This document shows positions 38,950-53,174 of a stretch of DNA of 64,000 nt, one piece after another. The stretch is taken from positions 248,001 to 312,000 of the forward strand of contig CAMPDV010000288.1 of assembly GCA_946699065.1 (NCBI GenBank), given 5' to 3'. A model generated the notes under the pieces. The model saw nothing but the letters and a program-made list of their open reading frames with translations. It was not told the origin of the DNA and searched no databases. The translations under genes were made by a program, and so were the position numbers. The stretch's first letter is position 1. Each line of letters opens with the position of its first letter. The stretch is from Loxodes magnus (Eukaryota > Ciliophora > Karyorelictea > Loxodida > Loxodidae).

Positions 38950-40980
38950 AATTGGTTCCATTAACCTTTTTCTTAACTAAAGCAGCTTTTTGAACTAAGT
39001 TAATCATATACTTTATGTAAACTCTATCTAACTACAGCCTCTTATATGATCTGACAATTTGGCTAATTTTCCTAATCTTCTACATTATTATTCTTTGTAT
39101 ATAAAGCATTTTATCTAGACTGTTGCTTGAATTATATCTGACTCCTTCTGTTCTGAAAACTTAAATTTAAATATTTGGTTATTTAATTTCTTCTTCTTAG
39201 TATCTTTTATTTACCTATCTTCTCTAATTTCTACTTAATCTTCAAATGGATAAATAGCACTCAGCTTATACTTTATCCCTTTTCTGTTTTTAAATGCTTA
39301 GTAAAGCAAATTTCAATTATAACTAACTAGAAGCCAAACTTCCTTTACTTCCCAGACTCTCATTACAATCCCTTTGCTTTTAAAGTTCTATTTGATTTTA
39401 TAAGATAAAGTATAAAATTTTAGCTTTAATAAGTAGCAAATTAGAGCAAATGATAGAACCCCTTGAATCATAAAGTTACCATAGAAGGAAACAAATATAA
39501 ACTAGACATAAGATTAGTAATTAAGAGATTAGCTCTTTCGTTTTCATCATCAATATACTAAAATTAGACAGAAAAGAGCACCATTAGTGTAATATCCAAA
39601 GGTGGACGATAATATGCAGAATTAGTTATCCCTGAAACTATTTTTGTATAATATCAAGCGCTAAAACTAACAATGCTTGATAAGATAAATATTATAGATT
39701 TTAAGTACCAAAAGAAATAAAAGATAGCTGATTAAGAGAGTTATATTCAATAAGATTATAACGATAAATCAATAGAAGTACCAAAAGAAATAGGTTTAAG
39801 TATATTGTTATTTCAATGTATATCATATTATTTAAGACTTCTAGTTTACTAGGAAGAGCTATAATTTATATATAATGATATCCTTTAATCTTTAAGAGTA
39901 AAATAAACACCAAACTAAGATTCTATATTAGATCTATTTATTTACTTTATATAAAATTATAACTATTACTACTGCTTATCTAAGGAAGGGATATTACAAG
40001 AAGAAGATTAAGAAGCTAATATGATATATAAAGGATTATTTTTCAAAAGCAAATCTCAAAAGATATCTTTATTAAAAAACTTACATTCTCTAAATTATCT
40101 GGATCTTTAAAGTATAGTGCTAAAAGCCTTAACTTTGTATTTAGTCCCTATATACTAATAATTAGATATTACTAAAGAGATAATTATTTACTATGGATGC
40201 TTTAAGACAGCTAAGCTCTCATCTAGCTGCTTACTCTAATCTGCCTTTAATATACAGTTTCATACTAATTAAATAAATTCCTATTTTATTCATTTTTAAT
40301 AAAATCTATCTATCTTAGTAAAATTATAGGAAAGAAATATCTCAGAATCATAAAGTAAGACTTTATCTTCTTAGCAACAAAGTAAATCATACTTAATACT
40401 GTTAGTTTTTGTTTCTTGACATAAGGATTTAAGTGCGAATTTCTTTCTTTCTTATTAAGCTGATAATATTATTTCTTATTTTACCTTTTTATATCGAATA
40501 ATCGAATAGTTATAAAAAGTCTTGCTGAAAGTTGAAATGAATAGATAGAACTTTTTATGAGTTAGACTTGCAGTGTATTTTGTACTTCCTTTTATTTAAG
40601 CTTTGGATAAAATAACTTTGAAGGCTAGTATAATCAACCCTATACAGAATCTTTAAAAAATGTTTAAGTAAGAGTACTTTGCTATTTGTTCTCTTTAACT
40701 TAAACACAATACACATTGCTAAAAAATAAAAAAGAATGATAAACAAGTAAAATTAGTCGAGTACTACTAACATTTCACGAAATTGAGTGTCTATGCCATT
40801 AATCGTACATGCAAGAATTAGTATCATACTAAAAAATAAAGATAGGATAAAAACTAATCACTTATAAAAAAAGTAGATTGCTTATAACTTTTAGTGATAT
40901 ACATCCATGTTCTTGCTAATAAATGCTATTATATCGTACCATGAAAAAATGATTACTTTATAAAGTTCTATCAAGAAGAA
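38950..40980. other. low-coding region upstream of tRNA-Cys
   Basis: Scattered weak protein-like frames only. A YIDD-like tetrapeptide on the minus strand near 39.55 kb has no surrounding reverse-transcriptase motifs. No gene claimed. Confidence 0.35.
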
Positions 40981-40988
40981 TATTAAAG

Positions 40989-41060
40989 GGACAAGTAGCT
41001 CAGTAGTAGAGCATTGGACTGCAGATCCAGAGGTCGAGGGTTCGACTCCCTCCTTGTCCT
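40989..41060 (+). tRNA. tRNA-Cys(GCA)
   Basis: A full cloverleaf is present. The acceptor stem ggacaag/cttgtcc pairs perfectly, with discriminator T as usual for tRNA-Cys. The D-arm is gctcagtagtagagc, the anticodon stem ttgga/tccag with loop ctGCAga, and the T-arm gagggttcgactccctc. A TTTT run follows directly as a Pol III terminator. No intron. Anticodon GCA reads TGT/TGC. Confidence 0.93.
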
Positions 41061-41067
41061 TTTATAT
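41061..41067 (+). terminator. Pol III T-run after tRNA-Cys
   Basis: The discriminator base is followed immediately by tttt, the usual RNA polymerase III termination signal. Confidence 0.6.
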
Positions 41068-41118
41068 TGAATAAATGTTGTTCTATATTCAGATATTTTA
41101 CCTTTTTTAATATAAAAA

Positions 41119-41191
41119 AGCTTCCACGTGGGTTTGAGCCACGGATCTTTCGCTTACTAAACGAATACTCTGACAACTGAGCCATAATTTT
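41119..41191 (-). pseudogene. tRNA-Thr(AGT)-like, 5' acceptor strand lost
   Basis: On the minus strand the D-arm (ggctcagttgtcagagt), the anticodon arm ttcgt-ttAGTaa-gcgaa, the T-arm (gtggctcaaacccac) and the 3' acceptor half ggaagct are intact. The 5' half that should read agcttcc is replaced by AT-rich sequence (aaaatta), leaving at most two or three pairs. It faces the tRNA-Cys gene, 58 bp apart. It is probably a decayed tRNA-Thr; an edited or unusual tRNA is less likely. Confidence 0.6.
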
Positions 41192-41199
41192 TTTTAATT

Positions 41200-43550
41200 A
41201 AATAATTTTTTTAAACGAACTAACTAGTAATTTTTAATATTTTTGTATTGTAGAATATTTTTATAGCTTTATGCTTAAGAGAGGCTTTTTACTTTCTTAG
41301 AATTCTAATATCAACAATTGATTCATTAATTTATTCTCTCTAATTATTTATTTAAAAAGGTTTTTTTGAAATTTCACTCTACTGGCATATATTTTGATCT
41401 TATAGTTCTAATTAAGACTTTCCAATCCATCTCTAGTAACTCTTTTTCTCTTTCTCTTTCATTAAAATACTTATTTATTTTTAAGCATATCTCTCTCTTA
41501 TATTGTCTTTTGCAAATAATCTTTAAGGGAGGTAATAGTGATTTGACTTAAATTAAGTTCTTTATAATTTGTAACTTATGATTAAAGCTTTTATTTTATT
41601 ACTTATTAAATAGATTTATTTCTTAATTAGACTTGCTTTGCCAATAGGTTAAATCAATTTTTTTCTTCCCTTTAATTTTCTCTTATTTAATGTTATCTTA
41701 ATCTATTATCTACGATGCAAATTTTCTTATTGTTTTTAGTTATATCTGAATATAACTTGGATATCTAATCATAATTAGCTTATTTTTTCTACTTAAACTC
41801 TCGTATCCACATTTGATATAATGATAGATATTGATTCTTATTGTTTAACTGTAATTATTAGAATTAATTTTCTAAAATAATAGTTAATTTTTAATCTCCC
41901 AATTCCTTTATTATTTTATCTAAAGTGTTGGTTTATTTAATTTAAATATTTAGCTGACTCTCATATTATGATATTTTTGATCTTAATTATTATACCTACT
42001 AGAGTAAATCTTATTGGTTTATATCTTTGTTATGTATTTAATTTAGATAATCTTTATGCAAAGCTTTTATTGCTAACTGTAGTATCTATATTCTATTTGG
42101 CGATTTACCATTATCTCATTGAACCTAGTTATGTTAAAACTATTTCATTAGATGAGTTTCAATTTTGATTTAGATATTTTAGATAGGTAAATTATCTTTA
42201 CACATTATCTGATTATGATGTACTTTAGAACTCTTGCTTAGCTATATTAAAATAAGTTAAGTTAATTAATTTTATCTTAATACTGATATTATTCTACTAC
42301 CTTGGTGATGAAGGAAATTAGAAGTATTTTAATATTCTATATAAACTATTTTATTTAGTACTATTGAGATTTAACTACTTCCTTACTAGCTTATTAAGTT
42401 TTTACTTAATTTATAATTGAATCTATACCAACCTTTCTATCCTTGATATCTGATTTAACTGCCTTTATCATTGATTCAATATAGATATATAATAGTCTAA
42501 TCTTTATTTAATAGCTTTTATACTTGAATCTATGTAGCTCTTTGTTTGCTAGACTGCTTCTTAGGAATTGATACATCTATGTCCTTAATGTTATGTTTGT
42601 TCAAATTAAACGCAGATTCTTTTACTATCTAATAAGCAATAAAGAGTTAGTTACTATTATTTGAGTATCTAGCAGATGTCCTAAAGGTGAAATCTCTTTT
42701 CTTATTAGATAGCTAAATTAATACTCTATAGTGTCTCCATTGGTCTTTAGAAACCTATTTTGTGCTTGTTGCATACAAAATTCTTTTTTATGCTATAAAT
42801 GGATTCCAAGCATCTTCCACAGATTATACTTATTTTAGACTGCTTTAGTACTGCCTAGAGATTAAGTATACAGTGAGAAATAAAAAAGGTTTGAGTAACT
42901 TAATGAGGAAGTATGATTGAAATATAGGGAGTTGACATATTGTTTAAGATATGCTAGCAGTTAAGAAAAAAGGAGTAAGAATGAAGGAATTGGTGACTTA
43001 TAAGATTGGATATACTTTCTTAATTGAAATAAACTGAACAGATTATTTCAATTATAGGTAATCATTTAATTAAGAAACTAAATACAGGAAGTAATATATA
43101 GAATTTAGATACCAAGTATAATAGACAAAAGTAACCTTAGAGATTATAATTGGAATTCGATAGTCATAGTTCTAGGTAGTCTAACTCTTTAGATATATGC
43201 ATCAAAAGCTAATATAAGAAACTTCAATTTTACCATTTATTCTTCCTAGCAAAAAGCTACCATAGAAATTATCAATTTTACTCCTTAAACATATTTCAAT
43301 TATAAGCACAAAGATTCTATGTACCCATTATCACCTTTATTTCATACCATTTAGGTATGAAATAAGATCTTCATATTAGATAGTTTTGGATAATATTCTT
43401 TTACTTTTAATAGAAAAGCAGCTTATTGAGAATTAGTAAAAGGTAGCTTAGAAAATAAAACGTTGAGGTAAAAACTTATTTAGATTAGTAGGTAGTAATT
43501 AGACTTAAAGACAATATGGACTAAATACTTAAGTCTAACCAGTAAGAAAA
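41200..43550. other. AT-rich region, no clear gene
   Basis: Mostly pyrimidine- or purine-biased A/T-rich sequence. Short protein-like patches are present on the plus strand after 42.9 kb, but no frame could be followed. Confidence 0.3.
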
Positions 43551-43559
43551 AGAAGATAA

Positions 43560-44190
43560 ACCTGTTTTTACTGAAAGCAACTCAAGCTAAAAGAATTAAA
43601 CAACTTAAAAGGAATATTTTTGTTAGCTTAAAAGCTAAAAATGTTCCTAGTTTCTTTCTTAAAAACTAAATTCTGACGATCTTAGCAAGCAAATACATTA
43701 GCTTCCTTTAAGAATCTTTTTCGAGTATCCTCTAAATTATAAATTTGATAAGAGTAAAGTACGAAAAAAAATACTGCTGAGAGTCTTAAAGGACTTTCTG
43801 ATCTAAAGATGGAACTATCTATCTTACTACAACTCTAAAAACAAAAAATCCGACTTAAGAAGTCTTTATTCAGTAAATATAAAGATCAATATAAGCTTTT
43901 AAGTAGAATAGAAGAAACTGGGTTTAAACTCTATAGATAGTTTAAATAGCTATACGATATTTCAAGAGGACATCACATAATAAGCAAAAATTTCAAAGCA
44001 AGTATCTTAGGAATATCAATCTTAATTAATCAGAAAATCCAGATAAAATTCTTGCAAGCTAAGAAACTTTTTAATCATCATAATCCAGCTGAAGTTAATT
44101 CATAAAGAATTAAATAACATAAATCACTTCTTGAAACCCCTATAACCTTATAGAGGTTCTTTTAAAAGAGATGAAGCAAAAATTAATTGT
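43560..44190 (+). CDS. coding-like K/Q-rich region
   Basis: Plus-strand frames give KATQAKRIKQLKRNIFVSLK, then after a frame change LSDLKMELSILLQLQKQKIR, YKLLSRIEETGFKLYRQFK and AKKLFNHHNPAEVNSQRIK, ending near a TGA at about 44.17 kb. Lysine-rich and helical. No family is recognised. Confidence 0.3.
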
Positions 44191-44199
44191 TGATGACTT

Positions 44200-47100
44200 T
44201 AAAATTTAAGAGAACTTATCAAAAATAATTTTACGGTTGAATATACAAAAACCCTAACCAAATACTTCAAGATACGTACAATATGGTCTAAACAAAAGTA
44301 AACTTTAAATTTAAAGATTTGGTATGAATATAATGACAGAGTTCATCTAGCTATTAGCTGGGATAAATACAAAGGTAAAACTGGCTTGTTGAGGAGGTTA
44401 TAGATCTAGTTTAAGCTATTTTAAATATGTTATATCTTCAGATATTAAAAGGATAAAAAATATTATTAATTGAACATGCTAAAATACCATATTATTAGAC
44501 TAAGCAAAATGATAATAAATCATAAGATTATTTTTATATGACTTTGGAATAATTAAAGCTTGTATTAAGTAATGTCTAGATTATCAAACTATCAGAATAA
44601 AGCTAATTATTGGTAATGAGTACTTTTAGACATTAATTACTATGTTTTGCCTTCACTAATTTATGGTAAGAATTTTCTTATCTTTAAGATATATTTTCTG
44701 ACTGCTCTTTAGTATGCTATCTTCATAACTAGTTATAAAAGCTTAATTATAAACTTCTTTTTCTTTTCTACTTAATCTGCTTCTTAATTTTAGGCTTCTT
44801 TTTTAGCTATCTTTTTAATATAATTACACTTTGCTATTACACTTGCTTAGTATGAAACTTATAAGACACTTTTAAATAATAAAACTTAAAATTAAACTAA
44901 AAAGTAGCATAATAAAGATAAGCTAACTATTTATTAATTAAGATGATATAGTAGGTTATTGCTAAGCAGAAAGGTAAGAGATATTAATAGATTAGTTAAA
45001 GACATTGTAGAGAAAGAATCTGCTTAATAAATAAAGATACTTAGAGATTAATTTATTGCCTAAGCTTTATTTTAGCATCTATGAAATAAATAAATCAATT
45101 AAGAACAAAAATTTATATTTAAAGCCTAGAAAGCATATATGTGAATATATCAAAAACCATCTTTATAAAAATTCAGTCTATAAGTAATTATTTTACTTTA
45201 GGAGGAAAAATTTAGACGATTAAAAGGTGCTAGTAGAGATATAGTAACTATAATCCAAAAATGAAAAGAACAAATTAAATATTAGGTTTAAAAAATGCGT
45301 AGGCTAAGTCTTGAAATGCAGCTACTAGAAAGAATTACTTTAACTATGTTCTATATTCTTTATACATATCAGAGTGTAACATAATAAATCTCAGTATATA
45401 GTACTTTGTGTTGTACATCTGAGGTATGTATCTTTAATTCAGTTGACGTATCTTACTGAAGTAAATTTTGAAATGCAATTAAAATTGAAAGACATTTGAG
45501 TATTTGTAAAAATCCTACTAGCATCTATTAGTCTTGTTACATAAAGCAAACAAAATGAATTAAGCAGGAAACTTTTATCAAGAAAGCTTAGAATAATGAT
45601 CAATAATTCAGTTCAAGAATGGCTTGATAGGTTAAAGCATAATAAATAACAAAATGAGCAAAATAAATGGTTAGAATTAATACTTACTTATTGAATTTTA
45701 AATAGCTAAGCTACTTCTAGCTAACTAATAGATCATATTAAAATCTTAATAATACTATTTTATATATTATAGATATTATTATATTAATAACTATAACTAT
45801 AATAACTTCACTATACTTATTAAAAATCACTTAATAGAATTAAACTCTACATTTTAGATTCCTTTATTAGTTTTAAATTTGATCTTAAATTATTAAAATT
45901 AAATTTCCCGTTCTTTTTACTAGCCTATAAATATAGAAATAGAATCAATAAAATACTAATTTCAAATTAAATATTAGGTATTATAAATCTAGTTGCTTTA
46001 GTGAAATTCCAAATTAGATTATAACTATCAAGCATTCGTAATTTTATTGATAATTACATAGCTAGAAAATGCTTACTAATACTATGCCCTTTGTTAATAA
46101 CCATTAACTTACCTATTTCCTTTATTGCCTTTTCTTTAAGCTAATATTAGACTTTTAATCTCTTAGCTCTAAAGCAACTCTGGAATTGAATGGAATTATC
46201 TGTAAGTATCAAGCATTAACTCTTAAATAGCTATTATATATTAAGGTATTGATGAAAGTATTATTAGTAACCCTTAATTAAAGAGCATTCTAATAATTTA
46301 GCTTTTAATTAACTAATACTTATTCAATTGTCTTCTAGCTTAGTTACTAGCTCCTTCTTTATGGCTATGCTTTATTAAAGTCAGTTAGCCTTATTTTAGT
46401 GATTAGCATTACTTAGCACTGTCTGTATCTTAATCTTTATTAATATCTTAACTTATAATTTCCTTGATTGCTATTTGTAAATTGTAGGAAACTAAGCTTA
46501 AGTCTAAGCTTTCCATTTTAAAAGAAGCGGCTAATTGTATTTATGATCTGTTGGTTATAAATAAAGTGTACTTTAATGGAAGATTAGCTTATAGAATTGA
46601 AAGCTACTATTTAATAAGTACATACAGGTTGCTTTACTAGCTATATTTAATAGACAGCAATAGACTATAGAATTATATATAGAAGCTTAGCTCTTGAAAA
46701 TAGTGACAGTGAAGTAGAGTATAGATAGTTATAGATAGAGGATATTAAAGATAGAAGATAAGGAGAAGGATAATAGATATAGATATTTAAAAGATAAATA
46801 ACTATAATAGCCTAGTTTAAATAAGAGTCTACTAGAAATACTCTTAATCATCTACTATTTTACCTTATTAGGATACTCTTAATTCATATTTAAAGGAGTA
46901 TTATTGCTACAATACAGCTTTAGTTCATTACTAAGATATCCAGGCTTCTTCTAGAAACACACTTCTGCGATATATTAATAAGAAAGAAACGAAATAGAGT
47001 CTTGTAATGAACCTTTAAATAACTAAAATAGCCAAACTATAAGTCTAAGCTAATCAATACAGCTATTATCTTAGACTTGCAATTCAACTAAATACTCAAG

Positions 47101-47300
47101 AGTAAATATTTACTCTAGTAAAGCTATTAGAGAATATTAGAAATAAATAAGGGTGTGAGGCTTTATAACTAAGAAAAGCTTTCTTAATTCTAAGTGAATG
47201 CAGCTAATACTTTGAATAGCATCAAGTTATAAGCAAAAATAATAATTAGCTAATACATATAATAACAAAGACAAAATTATACTAAGTTAAGTTTAGCAAT
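44200..47300. other. low-coding region
   Basis: A/T-rich with scattered short protein-like patches; no feature could be supported. Confidence 0.3.
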
Positions 47301-47314
47301 AATAGAAGGAATAT

Positions 47315-47680
47315 CGGAATACTTTGTGTTTCTGTGGAATAGCTGGAGATTATACCTCGTGTAGAAAATATAAAATGCAGAAATAAAAGATTCAAATACT
47401 ATTCCTGAACTAAGTTAGAACTCTCTAAGATTGGTATCTCTTAAATAAAATAAACATAACATATAAGCTAAATTAAAGACTAAGAAATATCTAACCTAGT
47501 CTGAAAGATCTTAAGAGATAATTTACTAAAGATATTAAACTAAAGATTATTAAATCTCTTTATTAAAACTATAAGCAGAATTATTATCAATCCTAAAACT
47601 AATAGCAGGGATTCAAAATTAGAAAAACCTACTAGATAAAGGTTACTATCCTTAGTGCTTCTTTAAAATAAAGAAGTTTA
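47315..47680 (+). CDS. coding-like fragment with a Cys cluster
   Basis: One plus-strand frame reads TLCFCGIAGDYTSCRKYK and then a Lys/Gln-rich helix (KLNQRLRNIQPSLKDLKRQF). The CxC...C arrangement might be a metal-binding remnant, but no family fits. Boundaries are uncertain. Confidence 0.25.
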
Positions 47681-49469
47681 ATTTTAAAAGTTAAATAGAA
47701 TGACTGAAATAATAGTTTAATTAGCTTAATTCCATCAATAGAGTTTAAATAAGAGTGGTTAATGCTTGGCTATAATAAAAATAATTAAATATAAAGATTA
47801 TTTAGGATTCTTTGCTAAATAAGCTATAAATTACTACTTAAGAGCAAAATTTCTATCTACGAAATTAAATAAACTTTTTAACGCTAAGGTTATAACAGAT
47901 AAGCTAAAACTGGTTTTAAGATATTAAGTTAACTAAGATCTTTAAATATTGTTGGGTAATAATCTCTCGAAGAAAAATATATAAAAGAGAAGCTTCAAAA
48001 ACTAATTATGGTATATTTGAGGCTATTTAAAAGATTATTACTTATAAAGCAGATGAAAGTGAAGCTTATTTAATTAAATAAAAAGGAAACTATATACAAA
48101 ATTAGACACAGAAAGGCTAAAATGTAATAAAGGGAGTATCAAAAGAATGAAAGTTATTGTATTAAGAAGATCTGATGAGGTAAGAAAAGATAAATAAGCT
48201 ATAGTATGAATCAGCATGCTTAAAACAATTTCGCAATATTTAAAGATATTTATGAATTTAGGAACTTATAAAAAGATATCTTAATTTTATAATTTAATTA
48301 TATATCTTTTTACTTAAACCAAATCTAAAATTAAAGTACTTGTATGTGTTCTTGGCACTATTTAACTAGACATCTATTGAATGCTAAAATTAAAATTCCT
48401 ATTTATTGATTCCTTTTCTTGCTCCTATATCTGTCAATCTATCTTCTCAATATATAAGATTTTCTTTTTCTTAATCTGCTTGCTACTCTAGCTTGTATTC
48501 CTTCCTCTTTTTTGTATTTTAATTGGTATGTTCAAATTATTTAAGCTTATTATTAAAGATTTGCTTCTTTATTAATTTATCTTGGTAATTATCAGCTGCT
48601 TTGTTTCTAATATAATAGCTTAAGCTGAGCCTTCAATTTAATTAGTCTAACTTTAATTACTCTAGCATAAACAACCCGAATAGAGTATGCAACCTTAATG
48701 CTTATTTATATTGATGAAAACGTTATATCATGCTGTTGCTAGTCTCTTTTTAAATGCTTTGACCAACATATTAATCTAACCATTAATAAACAACCTTGCT
48801 TAACCTTTCAAATCTCTATCTATTAATCTTTATGTTTTTATTATGTTGCCCAAGCTTTTTCTTCTTAAACGAATATAAGTATTTACCATCAATCTAGTCT
48901 TTTAGGCTATAAAAATAAACTTTTGTAAAGAAAACTAACTTTATAGGAAAGCGATCTAAGTGATGCAAAATGTCTTTTACTTACAGAATGTAGAATAAAC
49001 CTGTTTTACTAAAATGAAGCCTTTGAAGTATGCTAGGTAAAGTAAAATGATTAAAGATAATGTTGTATAATATGGAATGCAGGGTACTGAGGTAATAGTA
49101 GAGCATGGTTAATAAAAGATGCTAGTTGAGTTCTTAGTTTGAGTGTTAAGTTTGGCTTGTTATGCAATTTATTGAATCAACTGGTTTTTCATTTATTTTT
49201 ATATTAGGCATTTCTTGAAGCTTAAACTTAAATTTCAAAGCTAAAATTAGTATAAAATAAATAATAGAAAGCATTTATTTATAGACAGAGCTTATTAAAT
49301 CAGAGTGACAAAGAAGTAAATCTTGAGAAATAAGAAAAGGAAATATTATTAGAGGAGCTAGTAGCTTTTTAGAGAAAATGGCTTAGAATATAAAAGACTC
49401 AGTAGAAAAATAAATGGCTATTGCTAAACCTAATAATCTTAAAGAATAAAAAGCATAAATAAGATAAAA

Positions 49470-51430
49470 ATGATTTTACTTAAGATTAAGAAAGGAAATA
49501 TGTAAACTGATGAAGAAGTAACTTATAACAGAAGACTTCATAAGTTATTTTAATAAAGAGAGGACAATTAATAAGTTAAAAGCCATTTAGAAGAAAACAG
49601 ATTTAAAGGAATAAAAGATATTTAAATAGAGAGAACCCTTAAGAACAAGATACAATCGGAGCTAGTTTTGATATTTTTATTAAAGCTTGCTAAAATGTAT
49701 AGAATATGGAAAATAGAAAATAGTTTAATTAACCTGCTCTCTTTAGACACTAAGAGGAAAAGAATCTAAAAGAATAGTTAACAGAATTTTAAATATTGCT
49801 TGAAGCTAAAAGATTAAGCTATCAAGTTTTTAGATTTTTATTTATAAAGAACAAACTTAAGAGGGATCTGTAACACCTTAGTAACTACTGGCTAGTTAGG
49901 TTTAAGGTAGATTTATCTAATAATTTGACTAAATTAAAGATGTTATAACTACATTCAAGATAAAAGCTCAAAAGCTAATTAAAGACCTGAAGGTTAAGCA
50001 TAAAGAGTAATATTAGCTTAATTTCTTATTTACTTTTGATCCAAATGAGGTAAAAATTATAAAATGAGACACATAAATTTGTAGAATTTTTGTTAGTTTA
50101 AAAATAGTATTTCTAGCTTTCATTCTAATAGAAGACTAAAAATTCTAAGTTTAAATAATCAACTAAGAGGACTCTTAAAATACATAAAAGAGAATTAACC
50201 GAATAAATGTTCTATTATGTTCACCTAAAGAATAACTAAGACAGCAAATTTTTTAAAAGAAGTTCTGCTTGATACTAATAAGAAACTTAATCTACTCTTT
50301 TTTAGAACATTTTAGAACGAAAAATTACAACTCATAGAGTTCAAGTAGGAAAGGTTTGACAAATAGGTGATTTTCTTATAGACAATTTATAAAAAATCAG
50401 TCTTTCAGTAATTATTAAAGTAAATCAGGGTAAAATCAAGCTTTTGAAAAAAGAAGCATCTTAAAAGTTACCTTAAGAAATTAGTAAGAGATTAAAATAT
50501 ATAAAAAATAATTGCTAAAAGTACTCTGTTAAGACATTATACTAGAAAATTAAGACGGCTAGTTAAAAATATTTTTAGGATGCTAAACAATTAAAAATAT
50601 AGTTTAGAAAAAAAAGTTGTTATTGGTGCGATTTCGGGCTCAGGTGATCGCAGAAGAAAGAAAAATTGCAGCTTCAAAATCTCATTAAGATAAGATAACT
50701 TAGTTGTTAAAAAAGAAAATATTTAAACCTTAAACATAAGCAAACAATAAAAGTAAAGTCCCCAATAGAACAGCTTTAGTATGAATCGGTTCAAAAGATA
50801 AACTCATTAATTAAAAAGAGAATTGCTTTGTAATAAACTTAAGAAAATCATGCTAGTATATTAAATTTTATATCAATAAACTTTAGGTATACCAGGAATA
50901 CTTTAAAGTAGCTAAGAATCAATTATTAAGTTTAGCTTGTTGCTTGAGACACACAAAGAAAATACTAGTATTTATAAAAGAAAAATATTAGCGAGCTATA
51001 TAAGTGAAGAGTAGAATAGATTCAAAAAATAATAAATCGTAATAGGCGAAAAGGAATGCTAAAACTGAATAGAAAAAGAAAGAGCCAAGAGAAAAAATAA
51101 ATTCCTTAAAGAAGAAAATTTAAAATGATAAGAAAAAACTGGAAACTTTTCTTTGCATATCTAAAAAGGCAAGCCAATCTAAAGTTACTTTGCAGATTTT
51201 TTTTATCTTAAGTTATTATATAAGAATTTCTGTGAATATAAATAGCCATCATAAAGAATAAACAGCAAACACAAAATGAATCTCATAGAAAAGACTTGGT
51301 GGGCTGAAATTACGAGTAAAAACCTACTGTATGCAAAAAGATTTTTATAATTATACAAAAAATAAAGAATATGAAAGATTTAATCATTGAACAAAACTAA
51401 AAATAACTGAATAAGAGCTAGTTATTGAGA
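49470..51430 (+). CDS. long K/R-rich coding-like region, frame ambiguous
   Basis: A plus-strand frame (phase of the ATG at 49500) stays coherent for roughly 640 codons, with segments TDEEVTYNRRLHKLFQQRED, LKNKIQSELVLIFLLKLAK, RFKGIKDIQIERTLKNK and KMNLIEKTWWAEITSKNL. After 50.6 kb a second frame (IEQLQYESVQKINSLIKKR) is equally plausible, so at least one frame change is likely. Strongly basic and helical, with IQ-like spacing in places. No family is recognised. Confidence 0.3.
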
Positions 51431-52234
51431 TGGATTAAGAAAATAATGATATAATATGTTAGCATGCTTTAACAATTTAAAATAAACTTAATAAGAATCA
51501 AGATACAGAATAAAAATAACATTTTTGGAAGTCTTATGTGTATTCATTTTAATATTATATAAATATATAAATAGTATAAAAAACTAGCAATTTATTTATA
51601 TATATTAATTAGCATTAAAGATATAAACTTAGTGTTTTAGAATTTATTTTAAATGATAAGTTTAAAAATAAATTTAAAATTTGGCGCTCTTTATTGCATA
51701 TAAAATAAGTATAAAGGGGGATAATAAGAAGTGAATTATTATAATAGTTTGCATATAAAAAGAATTAGATACATATAATGAAATTACAAATAAGATAATA
51801 AATGAAGAAATTATTATGATTCTTAGTATATTATATATATCTGACAAGTTATACTTCTATGCCTTTTATTTGTTATTATGCTTTTACTCTATTTGCATCT
51901 TATTCAATAAACCTTTAACTTCCTATTCCTTTACTCACAAATGCCTTATTTTATCCATTTACTAACTTTACTCAGACGAAAGTTCTAAACCTTCAGCTTA
52001 AAGTAGCCTTGATCTTGTATGCTTTTTCTAAAAATTCTGAATAAATAGCTAAAGGGTATTATAAATGATTAAATTCAGCTTTTTGTAAAGTTAATGTACA
52101 TATTAAAGCCCTTGCTAAATCTGCAAGATTGATAATTATAAATTTAATTCCAAAGACAGGAAATTTGAATAGCCATTACTTAGGAAACAGTATAAAATAG
52201 TACAAAGTAGAAAAATAAAAGTCAGAGAAGGAAA

Positions 52235-52635
52235 CATAACAAATATTCTAGAATAAAACCCTTAAGAAAGCGAAAGAATTGTAAATAAAAGCAAAGCAAG
52301 GAGCCTTTACCAACAAACTTTAAGTAAGAATAAATAATTTAATGCTGAAGAGATTTTTAAAGAAGCTTAGAAAAAGTAAAGAAAACTAAAGATATTAAAG
52401 AAAGAAAGACTCTAAAAGATCATAGGATTTATTTGGAGATATAGTTTGTTCCTGGTTAAATCCTTAAATAAAGCTTTAACTTCGAGAAAATATAATCTAT
52501 ACTGACCTATTTAAGACACTTTATAAAAGTGTAATAAGAAGTCATTAGATAGAATGAATACTAACCCACTCATTTTAAATGATAATAAAAGAATACTAGA
52601 TAGTCCATAAAGAACTAACTTCATAATGATAATTA
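52235..52635 (+). CDS. coding-like fragment, unknown protein
   Basis: A plus-strand frame reads NPQESERIVNKSKARSLYQQ, FNAEEIFKEAQKKQRKLKI and NKKSLDRMNTNPLILNDNKR, with one in-frame TGA. It is separated from the next coding piece by about 500 bp of AT-rich DNA, so the two might be exons of one gene. Confidence 0.3.
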
Positions 52636-53174
52636 TTTAATAAATCTCTCTCTTATTCTTAAGATCTAGCTTAACTTTAATAACTTAGTATCTAAAGATT
52701 TTATTTTTGTTTTTATAGAAAATTAATAATTATAATAATAATTACTTGATCCTCACCATATCTAATTACAATCTTGCTCATAACTTAATTCATAATATTT
52801 AAGTTTTCCTTTACATATTAAACTTTAACATATCTTAAGTTAATGAGAAGACTGACAAGATATAATATAAATATTAGATTAGTTTTCTTTAATTTTAATA
52901 AATATAACTAAGTTCCTTTATTTAGATTTAAAATATTAACTTTATCCAATTTAGATTTTAATCATGCATCATTTAGTATTTAATTAATAGCTAGAGATTG
53001 AAAAGGTTCCTTTATCCTAGCGAATTAACTATTATTTAAATAATACTTTTGCTTCTATTTATTTATTTTACTTATAAAGAGTTTATTTAAACCAATATCT
53101 TCAATTTTACTTATTTTCTTTAATAATATTTCTTAGTACTAGGACACTTTCATTTTATATTCAATTAAAAAATC

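Noticed and set aside
39500-39600. YIDD-like motif on the minus strand, possible reverse transcriptase
   Set aside because: No neighbouring RT blocks and the context is hydrophobic low complexity.
41000-41185. 61-aa minus-strand ORF
   Set aside because: It is antisense to tRNA-Cys and reads through the tRNA-Thr-like sequence; a typical spurious tRNA-derived ORF.
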